NCBI RefSeq assembly: GCF_038449125.1
Contig: NZ_CP151800.1
Span: 1,708,406 to 1,772,405, forward strand
Direction of reading: 5' to 3'
Length of the DNA: 64,000 nt
Source: Kosakonia sp. BYX6
GTDB lineage: Bacteria > Pseudomonadota > Gammaproteobacteria > Enterobacterales > Enterobacteriaceae
Shown here: positions 16,938 to 28,482 of the stretch, in pieces
How the letters are laid out: every line of letters begins with the position of its first letter
Numbering within the stretch: the first letter of the stretch is position 1
The notes under the pieces: model-generated
What the model saw: the letters and a program-made list of their open reading frames with translations, nothing else
Databases searched by the model: none
What the model was told of the DNA's origin: nothing
Position numbers and translations under genes: made by a program

Positions 16938-18349
16938 GATTTTCTCCTGTTGCGACGGGCAATCACGACGTTTTGGCTGGCGTCATTGGGGACGCGGGCG
17001 AAAATGAACGCCGGTAGTGAAATAATCACCGCCATACTGAGGTAAGCGTAAAGGAAAACATGGTGCGCAACACCGCTGTCCGCCGACAAATGTAGCTGGC
17101 CGAACGCGCCGAGCAGCAGCCCGGCGACGGTGACACCAATACTCATCGATAATTGCATTATCATCGACAGCAAGCTGTTGCCGCTGCTCGCCAGGTCGTC
17201 CGGCAGGTCTTTCAGCGTCAGCGTATTCATTGATGAGAAACGCATCGAGTTAACCATCCCCTGGCAGAACAGCACCACCGGCAGCAGGTAATACCAGCCA
17301 AGCAGGGCGGTCGCCATGAACAGCAGGCTAATCAGCGCCAGCCCCAGCGTAGAGCAGACCAGCGCCCGGCGGTAACCAAAGCGGTTCACCACCTGCACGA
17401 CAATGCGCTTCATGCCCATGCTCCCGAGCACCATCGGGATCATCATTAAACCTGCATGAAATGGCGAAAAGCCCAGGCCAATTTGCAAGAACACCGGCGT
17501 CATAAACGGCAACATGCCGCTGCCGACGCGTCCGGCGAAACTGCCCGCCAGACCGAGTGAAAACGAAGGTGTGCGAAACAAGTTCAGGTTAAACAGTGCG
17601 CCGTCATTACCTTTGGCATGCAGCAGATAACAGACAATCGCTGCTGTACCGACAGCGACCAGCCCGCCGAGTTGCCAGCTCGCCAGCCCCAGCCCGTGGC
17701 TACCGTCGAGCGCCAGCGTCAGCGTCGCCATGCCGCAGGCTAACAGCACAAAACCCGCCATATCGAAACGGCGGGTTTGCAGCTTGTAATTGGGCATCAG
17801 GGTCAGGGTGGCAATCGCGCCGATAATGCCGACCGGCAGGTTAATCAGGAAGATCCAGTGCCAGGATGCGTATTCCACCAGTACCCCGCCGAGCGCCGGG
17901 CCAAGCAGCGGGCCGACTTGTCCCGGTAACGTAACGAAGGTCATCGCCGCCATATATTGGTCGCGCGGGACGATTTTCATCACCGTCAATCTGCCGACCG
18001 GCACCATCATCGCGCCGCCGACGCCTTGCAACACGCGCGCCATCACCAGTTGATCGAGCGTGGCGGCCTGCGCGCAAAACAGCGAACCGGTGGTGAACAG
18101 CACAATGGCGACAAAAAAGATATTGCGCACGCCAACGCGGTCCGCCAGCCAGCCGCTGGCGGGCAACATCACCGCCACCGTTAGCACATAGGAAACCACC
18201 ACCATATGCATGTGCAGCGGGCTTTCCCCGAGGCTTTTCGCCATCGAGGGCAGGGCGGTGTTAACAATCGTCGTATCCAACGACTGCATAAAGAAACCAA
18301 AGGCGACAATCCATAGCTGCCAGCGGATATGTTTAGGTAGTTCACTCAT
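16934..18349 (-). CDS. mdtD: MFS transporter MdtD
   Basis: 471 aa, the E. coli length. It is a DHA2-type major facilitator with about 14 membrane helices. The start [34 protein letters not shown] carries the motif D1 of the family, [14 protein letters not shown] is motif A, and a motif C-like GxxxGPxxGG appears as [12 protein letters not shown]. It lies between the RND pump genes and baeS, though in E. coli it is not needed for MdtABC activity and has been tied to citrate efflux. It overlaps both mdtC and baeS by four bases. Confidence 0.95.
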   Translation of the reverse strand: MSELPKHIRWQLWIVAFGFFMQSLDTTIVNTALPSMAKSLGESPLHMHMVVVSYVLTVAVMLPASGWLADRVGVRNIFFVAIVLFTTGSLFCAQAATLDQLVMARVLQGVGGAMMVPVGRLTVMKIVPRDQYMAAMTFVTLPGQVGPLLGPALGGVLVEYASWHWIFLINLPVGIIGAIATLTLMPNYKLQTRRFDMAGFVLLACGMATLTLALDGSHGLGLASWQLGGLVAVGTAAIVCYLLHAKGNDGALFNLNLFRTPSFSLGLAGSFAGRVGSGMLPFMTPVFLQIGLGFSPFHAGLMMIPMVLGSMGMKRIVVQVVNRFGYRRALVCSTLGLALISLLFMATALLGWYYLLPVVLFCQGMVNSMRFSSMNTLTLKDLPDDLASSGNSLLSMIMQLSMSIGVTVAGLLLGAFGQLHLSADSGVAHHVFLYAYLSMAVIISLPAFIFARVPNDASQNVVIARRNRRKS

Positions 18350-21300
18350 TCACTAACGGGTTCTCTTGCGTTGCGGCTAAAACGGGTACGCAGGCGGTCA
18401 AAAAAGAGGTAGACCACCGGCGTGGTGTACAACGTCAGAAGTTGGCTCATTACTAGCCCGCCGACAATGGTTATGCCCAGCGGCTGGCGCAGTTCAGACC
18501 CGTCGCCACCGGAGATAACCAGCGGCAGCGCGCCAAACAGTGCCGCCAATGTGGTCATCATGATCGGGCGAAAACGCAGCAGGCAGGCCTGGAAAATGGC
18601 TTCTTCGGCGCTCAGATTACCCTGGCGCTGCGCGTCGAGGGCGAAATCGACCATCATAATGGCATTTTTCTTCACAATGCCGATCAGCAACATAATGCCG
18701 ATGAGCGCTATCAAGCTAAACGGCGCGCCGAACAATTCCAGCGCCAGCAGCGCGCCGACGCCCGCCGATGGCAATGTTGAGAGAATGGTCAGCGGATGAA
18801 CGTAGCTCTCATACAAAATCCCCAGCACGATATAGACCGTGGCAATCGCCGCCAGGATCAGGATCACCTGTGAATTCATGGTTTCCTGGAAGACTTGCGC
18901 CGTACCGGCAAAACTGCCGCGCACGCTGGACGGCACGCCCAACTGCGTCATCGCGCGGTTGATCGCATCACTGGCTTCGGACAACGACGTGCCGGTCGGC
19001 AAGTTAAAAGCGATGGTCGATGCCGCCGACAGCCCCTGGTGGTTCACCGACAGCGGCGCGTTGGCCGGTTGCCAGTGCGCAAACCACGAAAGCGGAATCG
19101 GCTTGCCGTCACTGTTGATGATGTACATTTTATCCAGTGCGCTGACATCCTGGGTGTAACGCGGATCGACTTCCATCACCACTTTGTACTGGTTCAGCGG
19201 CTGGTAAATGGTGGAAATCTGCCGCTGCCCGAAGGCGTTATTCAGCAAGTTGTTCGCGTCATCAACGCTAATGCCGAGGCGCATCATGCTTTCGCGGTCG
19301 TAAATCAGGTTCATCTCTGCGCCGTTGTCCTGCTGATCGGAGTTCACATCCGCCAGCTCGGGCAGCGCGGCGAGGGCTTTGCGGATCTTCGGCTCCCACT
19401 CGCGCAACGCGCTGAGATCGTCCGATAACAGTGCAAACTGGTAGCTGGCGTTGGCCTGTCGCCCGCCGACGCGAATATCCTGAACGGCCATCAAAAACAG
19501 GCTTGCCCCCGGCTCTTTCGCCAGCTTGCCGCGCAGCCGGTCGATCACCTGCTGCGCGGTTTCATGACGCACATCACGGGATTTCAAGGTGATAAACATC
19601 ATGCCGCTGTTGACCCGCGAACCGCCGGTAAAGCCGGTGACATTATCCACCGCCGGGTCGTCGCGGATGATTTTCATAAAGTCCTGCAACTTGCCGCGCA
19701 TCGCCTGGAACGAGATGCTCTGATCCGCCTGAATACCGCCCATCAGCACGCCGGTATCTTGCTCCGGGAAGAAGGTTTTCGGGATGGAAATATAGAGCCA
19801 GATATTGAGCGCGATAGTGCCGAGCAACACCAGCCCGACCAGCCGCGCGTGGTTCAGTACCCATTTTAGCGAGCGGGCATATTGCTGCTGCAATCTCACC
19901 AGCAGGCGACCAATGCCTTTTTCGCGGTTGCGCGCGCGCGGTTTTTGCGCCTTCAACAGCCAGCCGCACATCATTGGTGTGAGCGTCAGGGAGATCGCCA
20001 GGGATATACCAATCGCCACCGACAACGTGACGGCGAACTCGCGCAGCAAACGCCCCGGCAGCCCGCCCATCAACAACAGCGGCAGGAACACCGCCACCAG
20101 CGACAGGCTCATCGACAACACGGTGAACCCCACTTCCCGCGTGCCTTGCAGCGCCGCCTGCAACGGTTTCATCCCCGCTTCAAGGTGGCGGGAGATATTC
20201 TCCAGCACCACAATCGCGTCATCGACCACAAACCCGGTGGCGATAGTCAGCGCCATCAACGACAAGTTATTAAGGCTAAAACCGCACAGGTACATGGCGG
20301 CAAATGTGCCGACCAGCGAAACCGGCACCGCGACCGCCGGAATCAGCGTTGCGCGACCGGATCGCAAAAACAGGAACACCACCAGGATCACCAGCGCGAC
20401 CGAAATAATTAACGTCTGTTCTACCTCTTCCAGCGAGGCGCGAATGGTTGGCGAACGATCCTGGGCGATTTGCAAATCAATGGCGGCGGGAATGGTTTGC
20501 TGCAATTCGGGCAGGCGTGCGCGAATGCTGTCCACCGTCTGGATAATATTGGCTTCCGGCAGTTTGCGGATCATCAACAAAATCGCTGGCTTGGCGTTGG
20601 TCATCCCGGCGTTGCGCACATCCTGCACCGAGTCGCTGATGGTCGCGACATCGCTTAAACGCACCGCCGCGCCGTTGTTGTAATGAATAATCAACGGCTG
20701 GTATTCGGCGGCGGTTTTCAGTTCATCATTGGTCTGCACCTGCCAGCGGTGCGCGCCGTCTTCCAGCGCACCCTGCGGCTTACGCACGTTGGCATTGCTG
20801 ATTGCCGTGCGCACCGTATCCAGTGAAACGCCCTGGTTAAACAGCGCCTGCGGGTTGAGATCCACACGCACGGCGGGCAGGGAACTGCCGCCGACATCCA
20901 CATCCCCGACGCCTTCGATTTGCGCGATGCTTTGCGCCAGTTGCGTTGAGGCGAAGTCATACAACTCACCTTGCGAATAGGTATCCGAGGTGAGCGTGAG
21001 GATCATGATCGGCGCATCGGACGGGTTAGCTTTGCGATAGGTCGGGCGGCTCGGCATGCCGCTGGGCAACAGGCTCTGCGCGGCGTTAATGGCCGCCTGC
21101 ACATCGCGTGCGGCGCCGTTGATATCGCGGTCGAAATTAAACTCAAGGATGATGCGCGTGCTGCCGAGCGAACTGGACGAGGTCATTTCACTGACCCCGG
21201 CAATGCGTCCAAGCGAGCGCTCAAGCGGGGTAGCAACCGATGAAGCCATCGTTTCCGGCGACGCGCCAGGCAGCGAGGCGCTGATCATGATCACCGGGAA

Positions 21301-21423
21301 ATCCACCTGCGGCAGCGGGGCAACCGGCAGCAGCCGGAAGCCGAGCACGCCGCACAGCGTAATTGCCAGCGAAATTAAAATCGTCGCCACCGGGCGGTAA
21401 ATGAAGAGGGCGAAAAACTTCAT
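18346..21423 (-). CDS. mdtC: Multidrug efflux RND pump subunit MdtC
   Basis: 1025 aa, full length. It is an inner-membrane RND pump protomer that works as a mixed trimer with MdtB. The N-terminus [43 protein letters not shown] is the usual first helix; the proton-relay helix carries [16 protein letters not shown], and [15 protein letters not shown] occurs in the second half. Two large periplasmic domains separate the helix bundles. Known substrates in E. coli are bile salts, novobiocin and related compounds. It begins one base after the mdtB stop, so the two subunits are made together. Confidence 0.97.
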   Translation of the reverse strand: MKFFALFIYRPVATILISLAITLCGVLGFRLLPVAPLPQVDFPVIMISASLPGASPETMASSVATPLERSLGRIAGVSEMTSSSSLGSTRIILEFNFDRDINGAARDVQAAINAAQSLLPSGMPSRPTYRKANPSDAPIMILTLTSDTYSQGELYDFASTQLAQSIAQIEGVGDVDVGGSSLPAVRVDLNPQALFNQGVSLDTVRTAISNANVRKPQGALEDGAHRWQVQTNDELKTAAEYQPLIIHYNNGAAVRLSDVATISDSVQDVRNAGMTNAKPAILLMIRKLPEANIIQTVDSIRARLPELQQTIPAAIDLQIAQDRSPTIRASLEEVEQTLIISVALVILVVFLFLRSGRATLIPAVAVPVSLVGTFAAMYLCGFSLNNLSLMALTIATGFVVDDAIVVLENISRHLEAGMKPLQAALQGTREVGFTVLSMSLSLVAVFLPLLLMGGLPGRLLREFAVTLSVAIGISLAISLTLTPMMCGWLLKAQKPRARNREKGIGRLLVRLQQQYARSLKWVLNHARLVGLVLLGTIALNIWLYISIPKTFFPEQDTGVLMGGIQADQSISFQAMRGKLQDFMKIIRDDPAVDNVTGFTGGSRVNSGMMFITLKSRDVRHETAQQVIDRLRGKLAKEPGASLFLMAVQDIRVGGRQANASYQFALLSDDLSALREWEPKIRKALAALPELADVNSDQQDNGAEMNLIYDRESMMRLGISVDDANNLLNNAFGQRQISTIYQPLNQYKVVMEVDPRYTQDVSALDKMYIINSDGKPIPLSWFAHWQPANAPLSVNHQGLSAASTIAFNLPTGTSLSEASDAINRAMTQLGVPSSVRGSFAGTAQVFQETMNSQVILILAAIATVYIVLGILYESYVHPLTILSTLPSAGVGALLALELFGAPFSLIALIGIMLLIGIVKKNAIMMVDFALDAQRQGNLSAEEAIFQACLLRFRPIMMTTLAALFGALPLVISGGDGSELRQPLGITIVGGLVMSQLLTLYTTPVVYLFFDRLRTRFSRNAREPVSE

Positions 21424-24400
21424 TTACGCCTCCTCATCCCGGCGTGGGAACCGCTTTTTGGTCGCCAGCGCCAGGCGGTCGAACAGCAGGTAAATCACCG
21501 GTGTGGTAAACAGCGTTAGCACTTGGCTCACCAGCAAACCGCCGACCATGCCAATGCCCAGCGGGCGGCGCAACTCCGCGCCGACGCCAGTGCTCAGCAT
21601 CAAGGGCAGCGCGCCAAGCAGCGCCGCTAACGTGGTCATCAGGATCGGGCGAAAACGCAGCAAACAGGCCTGGAAAATCGCATCGCGCGATGACAGCCCG
21701 CCTTCGCGTTCGGCGGCGAGGGCGAAGTCGATCATCATGATGGCGTTTTTCTTGACGATACCGATAAGCAAAATAATGCCGATAATGGCGATCACATCCA
21801 GTTCACTGCCGGACACCATCAATGCCAGCAACGCGCCGACGCCCGCTGTCGGCAGCGTCGAGAGAATCGTGATTGGGTGGATAAAGCTTTCGTACAGCAC
21901 GCCGAGCACGATATACATCGCCGCTACTGCCGCGACAATCAGCCAGACGGTGCTACCGAGCGCCACCTGAAACGCCAGCGTGCTCCCCTGGAATTGGGTA
22001 GTAATCGTGGTCGGGAAGTTGAGGGTTTTCTCGCTATCCAGCACCGCCTGCACCGCATCGCCCAGCGAGTAACCGTCGGCCACGTTGAACGAGATAGTGG
22101 TGGATGGGAACTGGTCGAGATGGTTAATGCTCAGCGGCGCATAACGCTGCTCGACTTTGGCAATCGATGACAGCGGCACGATGCCACCATCGGTGCTGGT
22201 CAGGCGAATATTATCCAGCGCCGTCAGGCCCGGCGTTTGCGCCGTGTCGTGCTCCAGTACCACGCGATATTGGTTCGCCTGGGTGTAAATGGTGGAAATC
22301 AGCCGCTGACCGAAAGCGTTATACAGCGCGTTATCGACATCCGCCATGCTGATGCCAAGGCGGCTGGCGCTATCGCGATCGACATTGACATACGCCACCA
22401 GCCCTTTGTCCTGCCAGTCGCTGCTGACATCCGACAACTGTGGCAGCGCCTGCAATTTGCTCACCAGTTGCGGTACCCAGGTGCTGAGCGCATCCAGTGA
22501 GTTAGCCTGCAAGGTGAACTGGTATTGCGTGCGGCTGACCGTGGTATCGATGGTCAAATCCTGCGTCGGTTGCAGGTAGAGCGAAATGCCCGGTATTTTC
22601 GCTGCCGCCTGCTGCAAACGTTCGATCACCGGCTGGACACGATCGTCACGGTCATCCAGTGGTTTCAGGTTGATTTGCAGCCGCGCGCTGTTTAATGACG
22701 GGTTGGTGCCATCGACGCCGACAAACGAGGTCAGGCTCTCTACCGCCGGGTCGCGCAAGATGATATCCGCCACCTGGCGCTGGCGTTCCGCCATGCTGGC
22801 AAACGACGCGGATTGCGGCGCCTGAAGCGTGCCCTGAATAATGCCGTTGTCCTGCACCGGGAAGAACCCCTTCGGGATAAACACCCACAACATCACCGAC
22901 AGCAGTAACGTCCCGATGGCGACGCTCAGCGTCAGCCACGGATGGTTCAGCACTTTGCTTAACAGGCGCCCGTAACCGGCGATCACGCGTTCAAAAAAAC
23001 GCTCCGAAGCGCGAGAAAAACGGTTTTGCTTACGCAGGGATTCGGCGCTCAGCATGCGCGCGCACATCATCGGCGTCAGCGTCAGCGACACCACAGCGGA
23101 AATAAGGATCGCGATCGCAAGGGTAACGGCGAACTCGCGGAACAAGCGCCCGACGATATCGCCCATAAACAGCAGCGGGATCAGCACCGCAATCAGCGAG
23201 AAGGTGAGAGAAATAATGGTAAAGCCGATTTCGCCCGCACCTTTTAGCGCGGCGGTGAGCGGTTTTTCGCCTTTTTCGATATAGCGCGAGATGTTCTCAA
23301 TCACCACGATCGCGTCATCAACCACAAAACCGGTGGCGATGGTCAGCGCCATCAACGTCAGGTTATTAATGGAAAAATCGAGAAACACCATTGCGGCAAA
23401 GGTGCCGACCAGCGACAGCGGCACCGCCACGCCGGGAATAATTGTCGCCGGAATATTGCGCAAAAACAGGTAGATGATCATCACCACCAGCGCAATGGCC
23501 AGCATCAGCTCAAACTGCGTATCGCTAACCGACGCGCGGATATTGTTGGTGCGGTCCGACAACACTTTGACACTCACCGATTTCGGCAAACTTTCTGTTA
23601 ACTGCGGCAGTAGCGTGCGGATGCTGTCGGCGGTATCAATAATGTTCGCGCCCGGCTGGCGTTGGACGTTCATGACAATCGCTTGCTGCTTATTCGCCCA
23701 TGCGCCAAGCCAGCTATTTTCCGCGCCTTGCTCAACGGTGGCGATATCGCCGAGGCGAATCGGTGCGCCATTCTGGTAGGCGATAATCAGCCGACGATAC
23801 TCTTCGGCGGACTCCATCTGGTCGTTGGCGGATAACGTCACGGCGCGGGTCGGGCCATCGAGACTGCCTTTTGCCGAGTTCACGTTGGCGTTGCTGATGG
23901 CGGTGCGAATGGTTTCGCTGGTCAGCCCCAGCCCGGCAATCGCCTGGGCATTCAGCTTGACGCGCACGGCAGGGCGTTGCCCGCCGGAAAGCGTGACCAG
24001 GCCGACGCCGGAAACCTGCGAGATTTTCTGCGCGACGCGGGTTTCCACCATATCTTCCACCTGCGTCATTGGCATGGCGGAAGAGGTCACCGCCAGCGTC
24101 ATGATCGGCGGATCGGCAGGGTTTACTTTGCTGTAAACCGGTGGATTGGGGAGATCGGAAGGTAACAGGCTGTTGGCGGCGTTCATCGCGGCCTGCACTT
24201 CCTGCTCGGCGACGTCCAGCGGCAGGCTAAGCTGGAACTGAAGTGTCACCACAGACGCGCCGCCGGAGCTTTGCGAAGACATCTGTTTTAAGCCTGACAT
24301 CTGACCGAACTGGCGCTCCAGCGGCGCGGTAATCGCCGAGGTCACCACGTCCGGGCTGGCCCCCGGATAGAGCGTCACCACCTGAATGGTTGGGTAATCC

Positions 24401-24546
24401 ACTTCCGGCAACGCGGAAACGGGCAGAAAGCGGTAGCCGATAATCCCGGCCAGCAGGATCGCCACCATTAACAAGGTGGTGGCGACCGGACGCAGGATAA
24501 ACAGACGGGAAGGGCCGCCCGTTCGGCCCGGCGGTAGCAGCTGCAT
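21424..24546 (-). CDS. mdtB: Multidrug efflux RND pump subunit MdtB
   Basis: 1040 aa, full length. It is the second RND protomer, in a 2:1 assembly with MdtC in E. coli. It starts [52 protein letters not shown] and shares [16 protein letters not shown] and [15 protein letters not shown], which mark the two proton-coupled helix bundles. Porter domains lie at about 45-330 and 560-860. It joins the periplasmic adaptor MdtA and the outer-membrane channel TolC, which is encoded elsewhere. Its start shares one base with the mdtA stop. Confidence 0.97.
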   Translation of the reverse strand: MQLLPPGRTGGPSRLFILRPVATTLLMVAILLAGIIGYRFLPVSALPEVDYPTIQVVTLYPGASPDVVTSAITAPLERQFGQMSGLKQMSSQSSGGASVVTLQFQLSLPLDVAEQEVQAAMNAANSLLPSDLPNPPVYSKVNPADPPIMTLAVTSSAMPMTQVEDMVETRVAQKISQVSGVGLVTLSGGQRPAVRVKLNAQAIAGLGLTSETIRTAISNANVNSAKGSLDGPTRAVTLSANDQMESAEEYRRLIIAYQNGAPIRLGDIATVEQGAENSWLGAWANKQQAIVMNVQRQPGANIIDTADSIRTLLPQLTESLPKSVSVKVLSDRTNNIRASVSDTQFELMLAIALVVMIIYLFLRNIPATIIPGVAVPLSLVGTFAAMVFLDFSINNLTLMALTIATGFVVDDAIVVIENISRYIEKGEKPLTAALKGAGEIGFTIISLTFSLIAVLIPLLFMGDIVGRLFREFAVTLAIAILISAVVSLTLTPMMCARMLSAESLRKQNRFSRASERFFERVIAGYGRLLSKVLNHPWLTLSVAIGTLLLSVMLWVFIPKGFFPVQDNGIIQGTLQAPQSASFASMAERQRQVADIILRDPAVESLTSFVGVDGTNPSLNSARLQINLKPLDDRDDRVQPVIERLQQAAAKIPGISLYLQPTQDLTIDTTVSRTQYQFTLQANSLDALSTWVPQLVSKLQALPQLSDVSSDWQDKGLVAYVNVDRDSASRLGISMADVDNALYNAFGQRLISTIYTQANQYRVVLEHDTAQTPGLTALDNIRLTSTDGGIVPLSSIAKVEQRYAPLSINHLDQFPSTTISFNVADGYSLGDAVQAVLDSEKTLNFPTTITTQFQGSTLAFQVALGSTVWLIVAAVAAMYIVLGVLYESFIHPITILSTLPTAGVGALLALMVSGSELDVIAIIGIILLIGIVKKNAIMMIDFALAAEREGGLSSRDAIFQACLLRFRPILMTTLAALLGALPLMLSTGVGAELRRPLGIGMVGGLLVSQVLTLFTTPVIYLLFDRLALATKKRFPRRDEEA

Positions 24547-25781
24547 CAGGACTGCGCTCCTTTTGCCGGATGTTCACGCCTGGCGGGCATAGCCTCGCTG
24601 TTGTTCGCATCCACCACTTCCACTTTCGCCCCTTCGGTCAGACGGTCGATACCGTCGGTCACCACGCGATCGCCCGCCGACAACCCGGCGCTGATCACCA
24701 CTTTCTGGCTGTCCTGAATCCCTGGCGTCACGATGTGTTTGCTGACCTGATTGTTCTCGTTCACCACCCAGACGAAGTTACCGTCATTGCCCATTTGCAG
24801 GGCGGCGGCGGGGATCACGACCGCATCTTGCTGGGTGGCGACCAGCATACGGGCGTTGACAAATTGGTTCGGGAACAGCGCGTCGTCCTGGTTGTCGAAA
24901 CGCGCTTTTAGCTTGATGGTGCCGGTGGTGGCGTCAATCTGGTTATCGAGGCTCAACAGCGTGCCGCTGCTCAACTTCTGTTTGTTAGTACGATCCCAGG
25001 CTTCCACCACCAGTTGTTGACCGGCTTTTTGCGCCTGCACCACGGTGGCGATATCGCTTTCTGGCAGGGTAAACACCAGATCTATCGGATGGGTTTGCGT
25101 CAACACGACGATACCGGTGGTGTCACTGCTGGAGATCTGGTTGCCGATATCAACTTGTTTTAAGCCAACGCGCCCGGAGATCGGTGCGGTGATGCGGCTC
25201 CAGTCCAGCTCTAATTGTGCGCTGGCGACCGAGGCTTCATCGGCTTTTACCGTCCCTTCGGATTCGCTGACCAGCGCCTGCTGGGCGTCCAGATCCTGGC
25301 GGGAGACAAGGCTGGTTTTCGCCAGTTGTTGATAGCGGGCAAGGTCGCGGCGCGCATTGGCCAGCGTCGCTTTATCTTTTGCCAACTGGCCCTGGGCTTG
25401 CGCCAATGCCACGTTAAATTGGCTTGGGTCGATTTCCGCCAGCAGATCGCCGGCTTTCACCTGTTGACCTTCCTGGAAATGAATCGCTTTTAATTGACCG
25501 GAGACGCGGCTGCGCACGGTGACGGTATTGGCGGCGGTAATGGTGCCAAGACCGGAGAGATAACGCGGCACGGATTCACGGGTTGCCGTGGCCGCTTGCA
25601 CGGGCGGCAGCGCGCCGCCGCGCATACCATGACGACCGCCGCTTGGCGCGCCCTTGCGTTCTGTTTGACCGGCCGTCGTAGACGAAGACTCTTTATGACC
25701 GAATTGATACCAGGCGACACCCGCCACCGCGATAACTACAACCGCGACAACTGTGCGGCGAAACGTAACACTGCCTTTCAT
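24546..25781 (-). CDS. mdtA: Multidrug efflux periplasmic adaptor MdtA
   Basis: 411 aa, close to the E. coli length of 415. An uncleaved N-terminal anchor ([18 protein letters not shown], residues 10-27) is followed by a low-complexity linker with GGRHGMRGG, then the HlyD-family biotinyl-lipoyl, hairpin and beta-barrel domains: [22 protein letters not shown], a coiled hairpin from [26 protein letters not shown], and [20 protein letters not shown]. It links MdtBC to TolC. It is the first gene of mdtABCD-baeSR, with a BaeR-type box upstream. Confidence 0.96.
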   Translation of the reverse strand: MKGSVTFRRTVVAVVVIAVAGVAWYQFGHKESSSTTAGQTERKGAPSGGRHGMRGGALPPVQAATATRESVPRYLSGLGTITAANTVTVRSRVSGQLKAIHFQEGQQVKAGDLLAEIDPSQFNVALAQAQGQLAKDKATLANARRDLARYQQLAKTSLVSRQDLDAQQALVSESEGTVKADEASVASAQLELDWSRITAPISGRVGLKQVDIGNQISSSDTTGIVVLTQTHPIDLVFTLPESDIATVVQAQKAGQQLVVEAWDRTNKQKLSSGTLLSLDNQIDATTGTIKLKARFDNQDDALFPNQFVNARMLVATQQDAVVIPAAALQMGNDGNFVWVVNENNQVSKHIVTPGIQDSQKVVISAGLSAGDRVVTDGIDRLTEGAKVEVVDANNSEAMPARREHPAKGAQS

Positions 25782-25842
25782 CGTTATGCGTTCTCATAAA
25801 AATCCATTGCCGGAATAATACTAGTTTAGTAAGGCTATGCCG

Positions 25843-25861
25843 TAGAAAAATGGAGGAAAAA
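25843..25861 (-). promoter_or_regulatory. Candidate BaeR box upstream of mdtA
   Basis: On the minus strand TTTTCCTCCATTTTTCT (25860-25844) resembles the published E. coli BaeR box TTTTTCTCCATNATTGGC, sharing the CTCCAT core and the T-run. It is about 65 bases before mdtA, a position that suits activation. The 3' half of the box is poorly matched. Confidence 0.45.
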
Positions 25862-25914
25862 TGAAACACTGTCTGGAAACGTATGGCAGGAAAGAAATTT
25901 GCGTTAGGGCGATT

Positions 25915-25951
25915 TAAAAGAAGAAAATAATGCCGGGTGCCGCCACCCGGC
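25915..25951 (-). terminator. Terminator of yegD
   Basis: On the minus strand GCCGGGTG and CACCCGGC (25951-25944 with 25939-25932) form an 8-bp stem with a four-base loop, followed by ATTATTTTCTTCTTTT. It begins 6 bases after the yegD stop, so it separates yegD from the mdtA promoter. Confidence 0.8.
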
Positions 25952-25957
25952 AAATAA

Positions 25958-27310
25958 TCATCGGAACATGACCTGCGCCCAACGGGCAAGCCCGGCGGTA
26001 ACAGAACCAAAGTCATCACCCCCGGCAATCGGGATGCCTGGCAGCGTTTCCGCCAGCGCTTTTTTAATGATCGGTGAGCGGGCGCTACCGCCGGTCAGGT
26101 AGATGATTTCTGGCGTTTGCTGGCTGTTTTCCAGCGCCAGTTGAACCTGTTCGATAATGCGCTGTAATGGCTGGGCGAGGGCGCTTTCCAAACCGTCCTG
26201 ATGAATGGCCGTCGCCAGATCTTCGCTGATAAACGGCAACGGCGTGTTGACTTGCTGGGTATCAGAAAGGGCGATTTTGCTCTCTTCGGCGCTGCGCACC
26301 AGCCGGTAACTCAGGCGCTGCCGCCAGACTTTCAGCAGCAGGGCCACTTTGTCCGCGTCACACGCATCGCGCAATAAATCATTCAGCAGACGCCCGTTGG
26401 CGGCGCTGTAAAACTCGGTTTGCGCCGGGACATCGTTAATCGCCACCGCGTTCCACCACGGCAGAATCGGCAGCGCAATGCCTTTTTCGGTCTGACCGCC
26501 CAAGCCGAGCAGCGGCATCAGGCTTTTGAACGCCAGCGCGATATCTAAATCGTTCCCGCCAACACGACAACCACTGTGTCCGAGTAAGCTGCCGCTGCGT
26601 TCCTGTTTTTCGCGCCACTGCGGGCCCATCAGGATCAGCGAGCAGTCGGTGGTACCGCCGCCGATATCGACAACCAGAACCCGTTTTTCCTCACTCAGCG
26701 TGGCTTCAAAATCCAGCCCCGCCGCAACCGGTTCGTACTGGAACACCACATCCTGAAAACCGGCGCGTTTTGCCGCACGTTCAAGAATACCCTGCGCCTG
26801 GGCGTTGGCGTCATCGCCGCCGAGCCCCTGGAAGTTGATCGGGCGGCCAATCACCGCCTGGTTGATGCTTTCAGGCAACTGGGTTTCCGCCTGTTTGCGG
26901 ATATGCAGCATCATTGCGCAAACCAAATCTTCGAACAGCGCGATTTGCTGCGGTTTTAAGCCGCTCGCGCCGAGAAACGATTTCGGGGATTTTACGAAGT
27001 AGACCTCTTCCGGGTCGCTCACATATTGACGTAATGAGGCCAGGCCAAATTGCACGCTGGCGGCGTTGACGTCGATATCTTCTTCGCGGTTAAAGCTCAT
27101 TGCGCGGCGCAACAGCGCCTGGGTTTCGCTGCCCGTCGCCGGAACCTGATGATGGCGAAACAGCCATTCGCTGACCGCTTCACGCGTCGGCGCGCAGAGC
27201 ATCGACGGCAATAAGGTACTGTTATTTTCCATGGTCAATAGCTGTGGCGCACCGTCGCGCATCACCGCTACCGAGCAGTTCGCTGTACCGTAGTCAAAAC
27301 CAACAAACAC
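25958..27310 (-). CDS. yegD: Hsp70-like chaperone protein YegD
   Basis: 450 aa, the E. coli length. It is an actin-fold ATPase of the Hsp70 group that keeps only the nucleotide-binding part. The phosphate 1 motif is VGFDYGTANCSVAV, phosphate 2 is VLVVDIGGGTTDCSLI, and the adenosine motif is IIYLTGGSARSPII. A long substrate-binding domain as in DnaK is absent, so its role as a chaperone is uncertain. It is transcribed alone, divergently from alkA across a 131-base gap, and ends at a clear hairpin terminator. Confidence 0.94.
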   Translation of the reverse strand: MFVGFDYGTANCSVAVMRDGAPQLLTMENNSTLLPSMLCAPTREAVSEWLFRHHQVPATGSETQALLRRAMSFNREEDIDVNAASVQFGLASLRQYVSDPEEVYFVKSPKSFLGASGLKPQQIALFEDLVCAMMLHIRKQAETQLPESINQAVIGRPINFQGLGGDDANAQAQGILERAAKRAGFQDVVFQYEPVAAGLDFEATLSEEKRVLVVDIGGGTTDCSLILMGPQWREKQERSGSLLGHSGCRVGGNDLDIALAFKSLMPLLGLGGQTEKGIALPILPWWNAVAINDVPAQTEFYSAANGRLLNDLLRDACDADKVALLLKVWRQRLSYRLVRSAEESKIALSDTQQVNTPLPFISEDLATAIHQDGLESALAQPLQRIIEQVQLALENSQQTPEIIYLTGGSARSPIIKKALAETLPGIPIAGGDDFGSVTAGLARWAQVMFR

Positions 27311-27376
27311 GTGTTTATCCCCATGCCAGTGAGAAGGGGGGCGACTTTAGCCCAATGCGTGGCAGGCGACAACCGG

Positions 27377-27389
27377 AATATGAAAGCAA
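27377..27389 (+). promoter_or_regulatory. Candidate Ada box in the alkA promoter
   Basis: AAT (27377-27379), six bases, GCAA (27386-27389) fits the AAT-N6-GCAA pattern bound by methylated Ada at the ada and aidB promoters. A TATGCT -10 box at 27411-27416 puts the site over the -35 region, where Ada would contact RNA polymerase. Control of alkA by Ada is established in E. coli. Confidence 0.45.
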
Positions 27390-27441
27390 GGCGGAAATTT
27401 CCTAAGTTGTTATGCTGTGAGCGTAAATATCAGGAGAAACT

Positions 27442-28293
27442 ATGTACACACTGCGCTGGCAGCCGCCCTACGACTGGGCCTGGATGTTGGGATTTTTACG
27501 GGCGCGTGCCGTGACGGGCGTGGAAGAGATTAGCGAAACGCGGTATGTGCGTTCGTACTCATTTGCGGGGCATCGCGGGTTGATCACCGCCGAGCCGGAT
27601 GACGCGAGTGCGACGATGAAGGTCACACTGAGTAAAGGGTTGGAACCGATCGCCGATCACTGCCTGCAACGACTCGCGTGCCTGTTTGATTTGGATTGCG
27701 ATCCGCGGCTTATCAGCGAGGCGCTCGGTGATTTGGGCGCGGCGCGGCCGGGTTTGCGCTTGCCTGGCTGCGTTGATCCGTTTGAACAGGCGGTGCGGGC
27801 CATATTGGGCCAACTGGTGAGTGTGGCGATGGCGGCAAAACTGACCGCGAAAGTGGCGCAGCGTTATGGCGAGCCGTTGGAAAGCGCGGACGGGTTTCTC
27901 TGTTTCCCGACGCCGCAACAGTTAGCTGCCGCGAGCGCCGAGGATCTTAAAGCCCTGGGCATGCCGCTTAAGCGCGCGCAGTCGCTGATTGCTGTCGCCC
28001 TGGCCGCCTGTGACGGCGCGTTTCCGTTAACCCTGCCAGCGGATGTGGAGCAGGGGGTGAAAGATCTACAAACTTTTGCTGGGATCGGACGCTGGACCGC
28101 CAATTATTTCGCCCTGCGCGGCTGGCAGGCAAAGGACATTTTTTTGCCCGACGATTATTTAATTAAGCAGCGTTTTTCCGGGATGACGCCCGCGCAGACG
28201 CGGCGTTACGCCGAGCGTTGGCAGCCGTGGCGGTCGTATGCGTTGTTGCATGTTTGGTATACGGAGGGTTGGATTCCGGACGCTGGAAGATAA
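27442..28293 (+). CDS. alkA: DNA-3-methyladenine glycosylase II
   Basis: 283 aa against 282 in E. coli. It removes 3-methyladenine and other alkylated bases, starting base-excision repair. An N-terminal TBP-like domain (1 to about 88, MYTLRWQPPYDWAWMLGFLRARA) is followed by the HhH-GPD fold. The helix-hairpin-helix is LQTFAGIGRWTANYFALRG (209-227) and the catalytic Asp238 sits in FLPDDYLIKQRF, at the same number as in E. coli. The ATG has AGGAG just upstream. The stop codon overlaps the first bases of a 126-bp palindromic element. Confidence 0.96.
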   Translation: MYTLRWQPPYDWAWMLGFLRARAVTGVEEISETRYVRSYSFAGHRGLITAEPDDASATMKVTLSKGLEPIADHCLQRLACLFDLDCDPRLISEALGDLGAARPGLRLPGCVDPFEQAVRAILGQLVSVAMAAKLTAKVAQRYGEPLESADGFLCFPTPQQLAAASAEDLKALGMPLKRAQSLIAVALAACDGAFPLTLPADVEQGVKDLQTFAGIGRWTANYFALRGWQAKDIFLPDDYLIKQRFSGMTPAQTRRYAERWQPWRSYALLHVWYTEGWIPDAGR

Positions 28294-28417
28294 ATAAGGC
28301 TATTTTTCTTGCCATTTTGCTCCCGGGCAGTGCTCAAAATCCTCACGTACTACGTGTACGCTTCGGTTTTTCCGCGCTGGCCGTGAGCAAACTGCCTGCG
28401 ACAATGACGCCTTATTT
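28292..28417. repeat. 126-bp imperfect palindromic intergenic element
   Basis: The ends are exact inverted repeats, AAATAAGGC (28292-28300) and GCCTTATTT (28409-28417). Inside, GCTC/GAGC and GGCAG/CTGCC pair at matching spacing, and the centre holds CACGTACTACGTG (28344-28356), a perfect palindrome around one base. It starts on the alkA stop codon. In length and layout it resembles ERIC-type elements, but the bases are not the ERIC consensus. Confidence 0.6.
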
Positions 28418-28435
28418 ACCTTCCTGGATTTAGCT

Positions 28436-28480
28436 CGTAGGCCGGATAAGGCGCAGCCGCCATCCGGCAATCAGCCATCC
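28436..28480. repeat. REP element
   Basis: CGTAGGCCGGATAAGGCGC followed by AGCCGCCATCCGGC is a standard REP unit, and CAGCCATCCGGC repeats its end. It lies between the 3' ends of alkA and dgcE. Confidence 0.85.
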
Positions 28481-28482
28481 GG

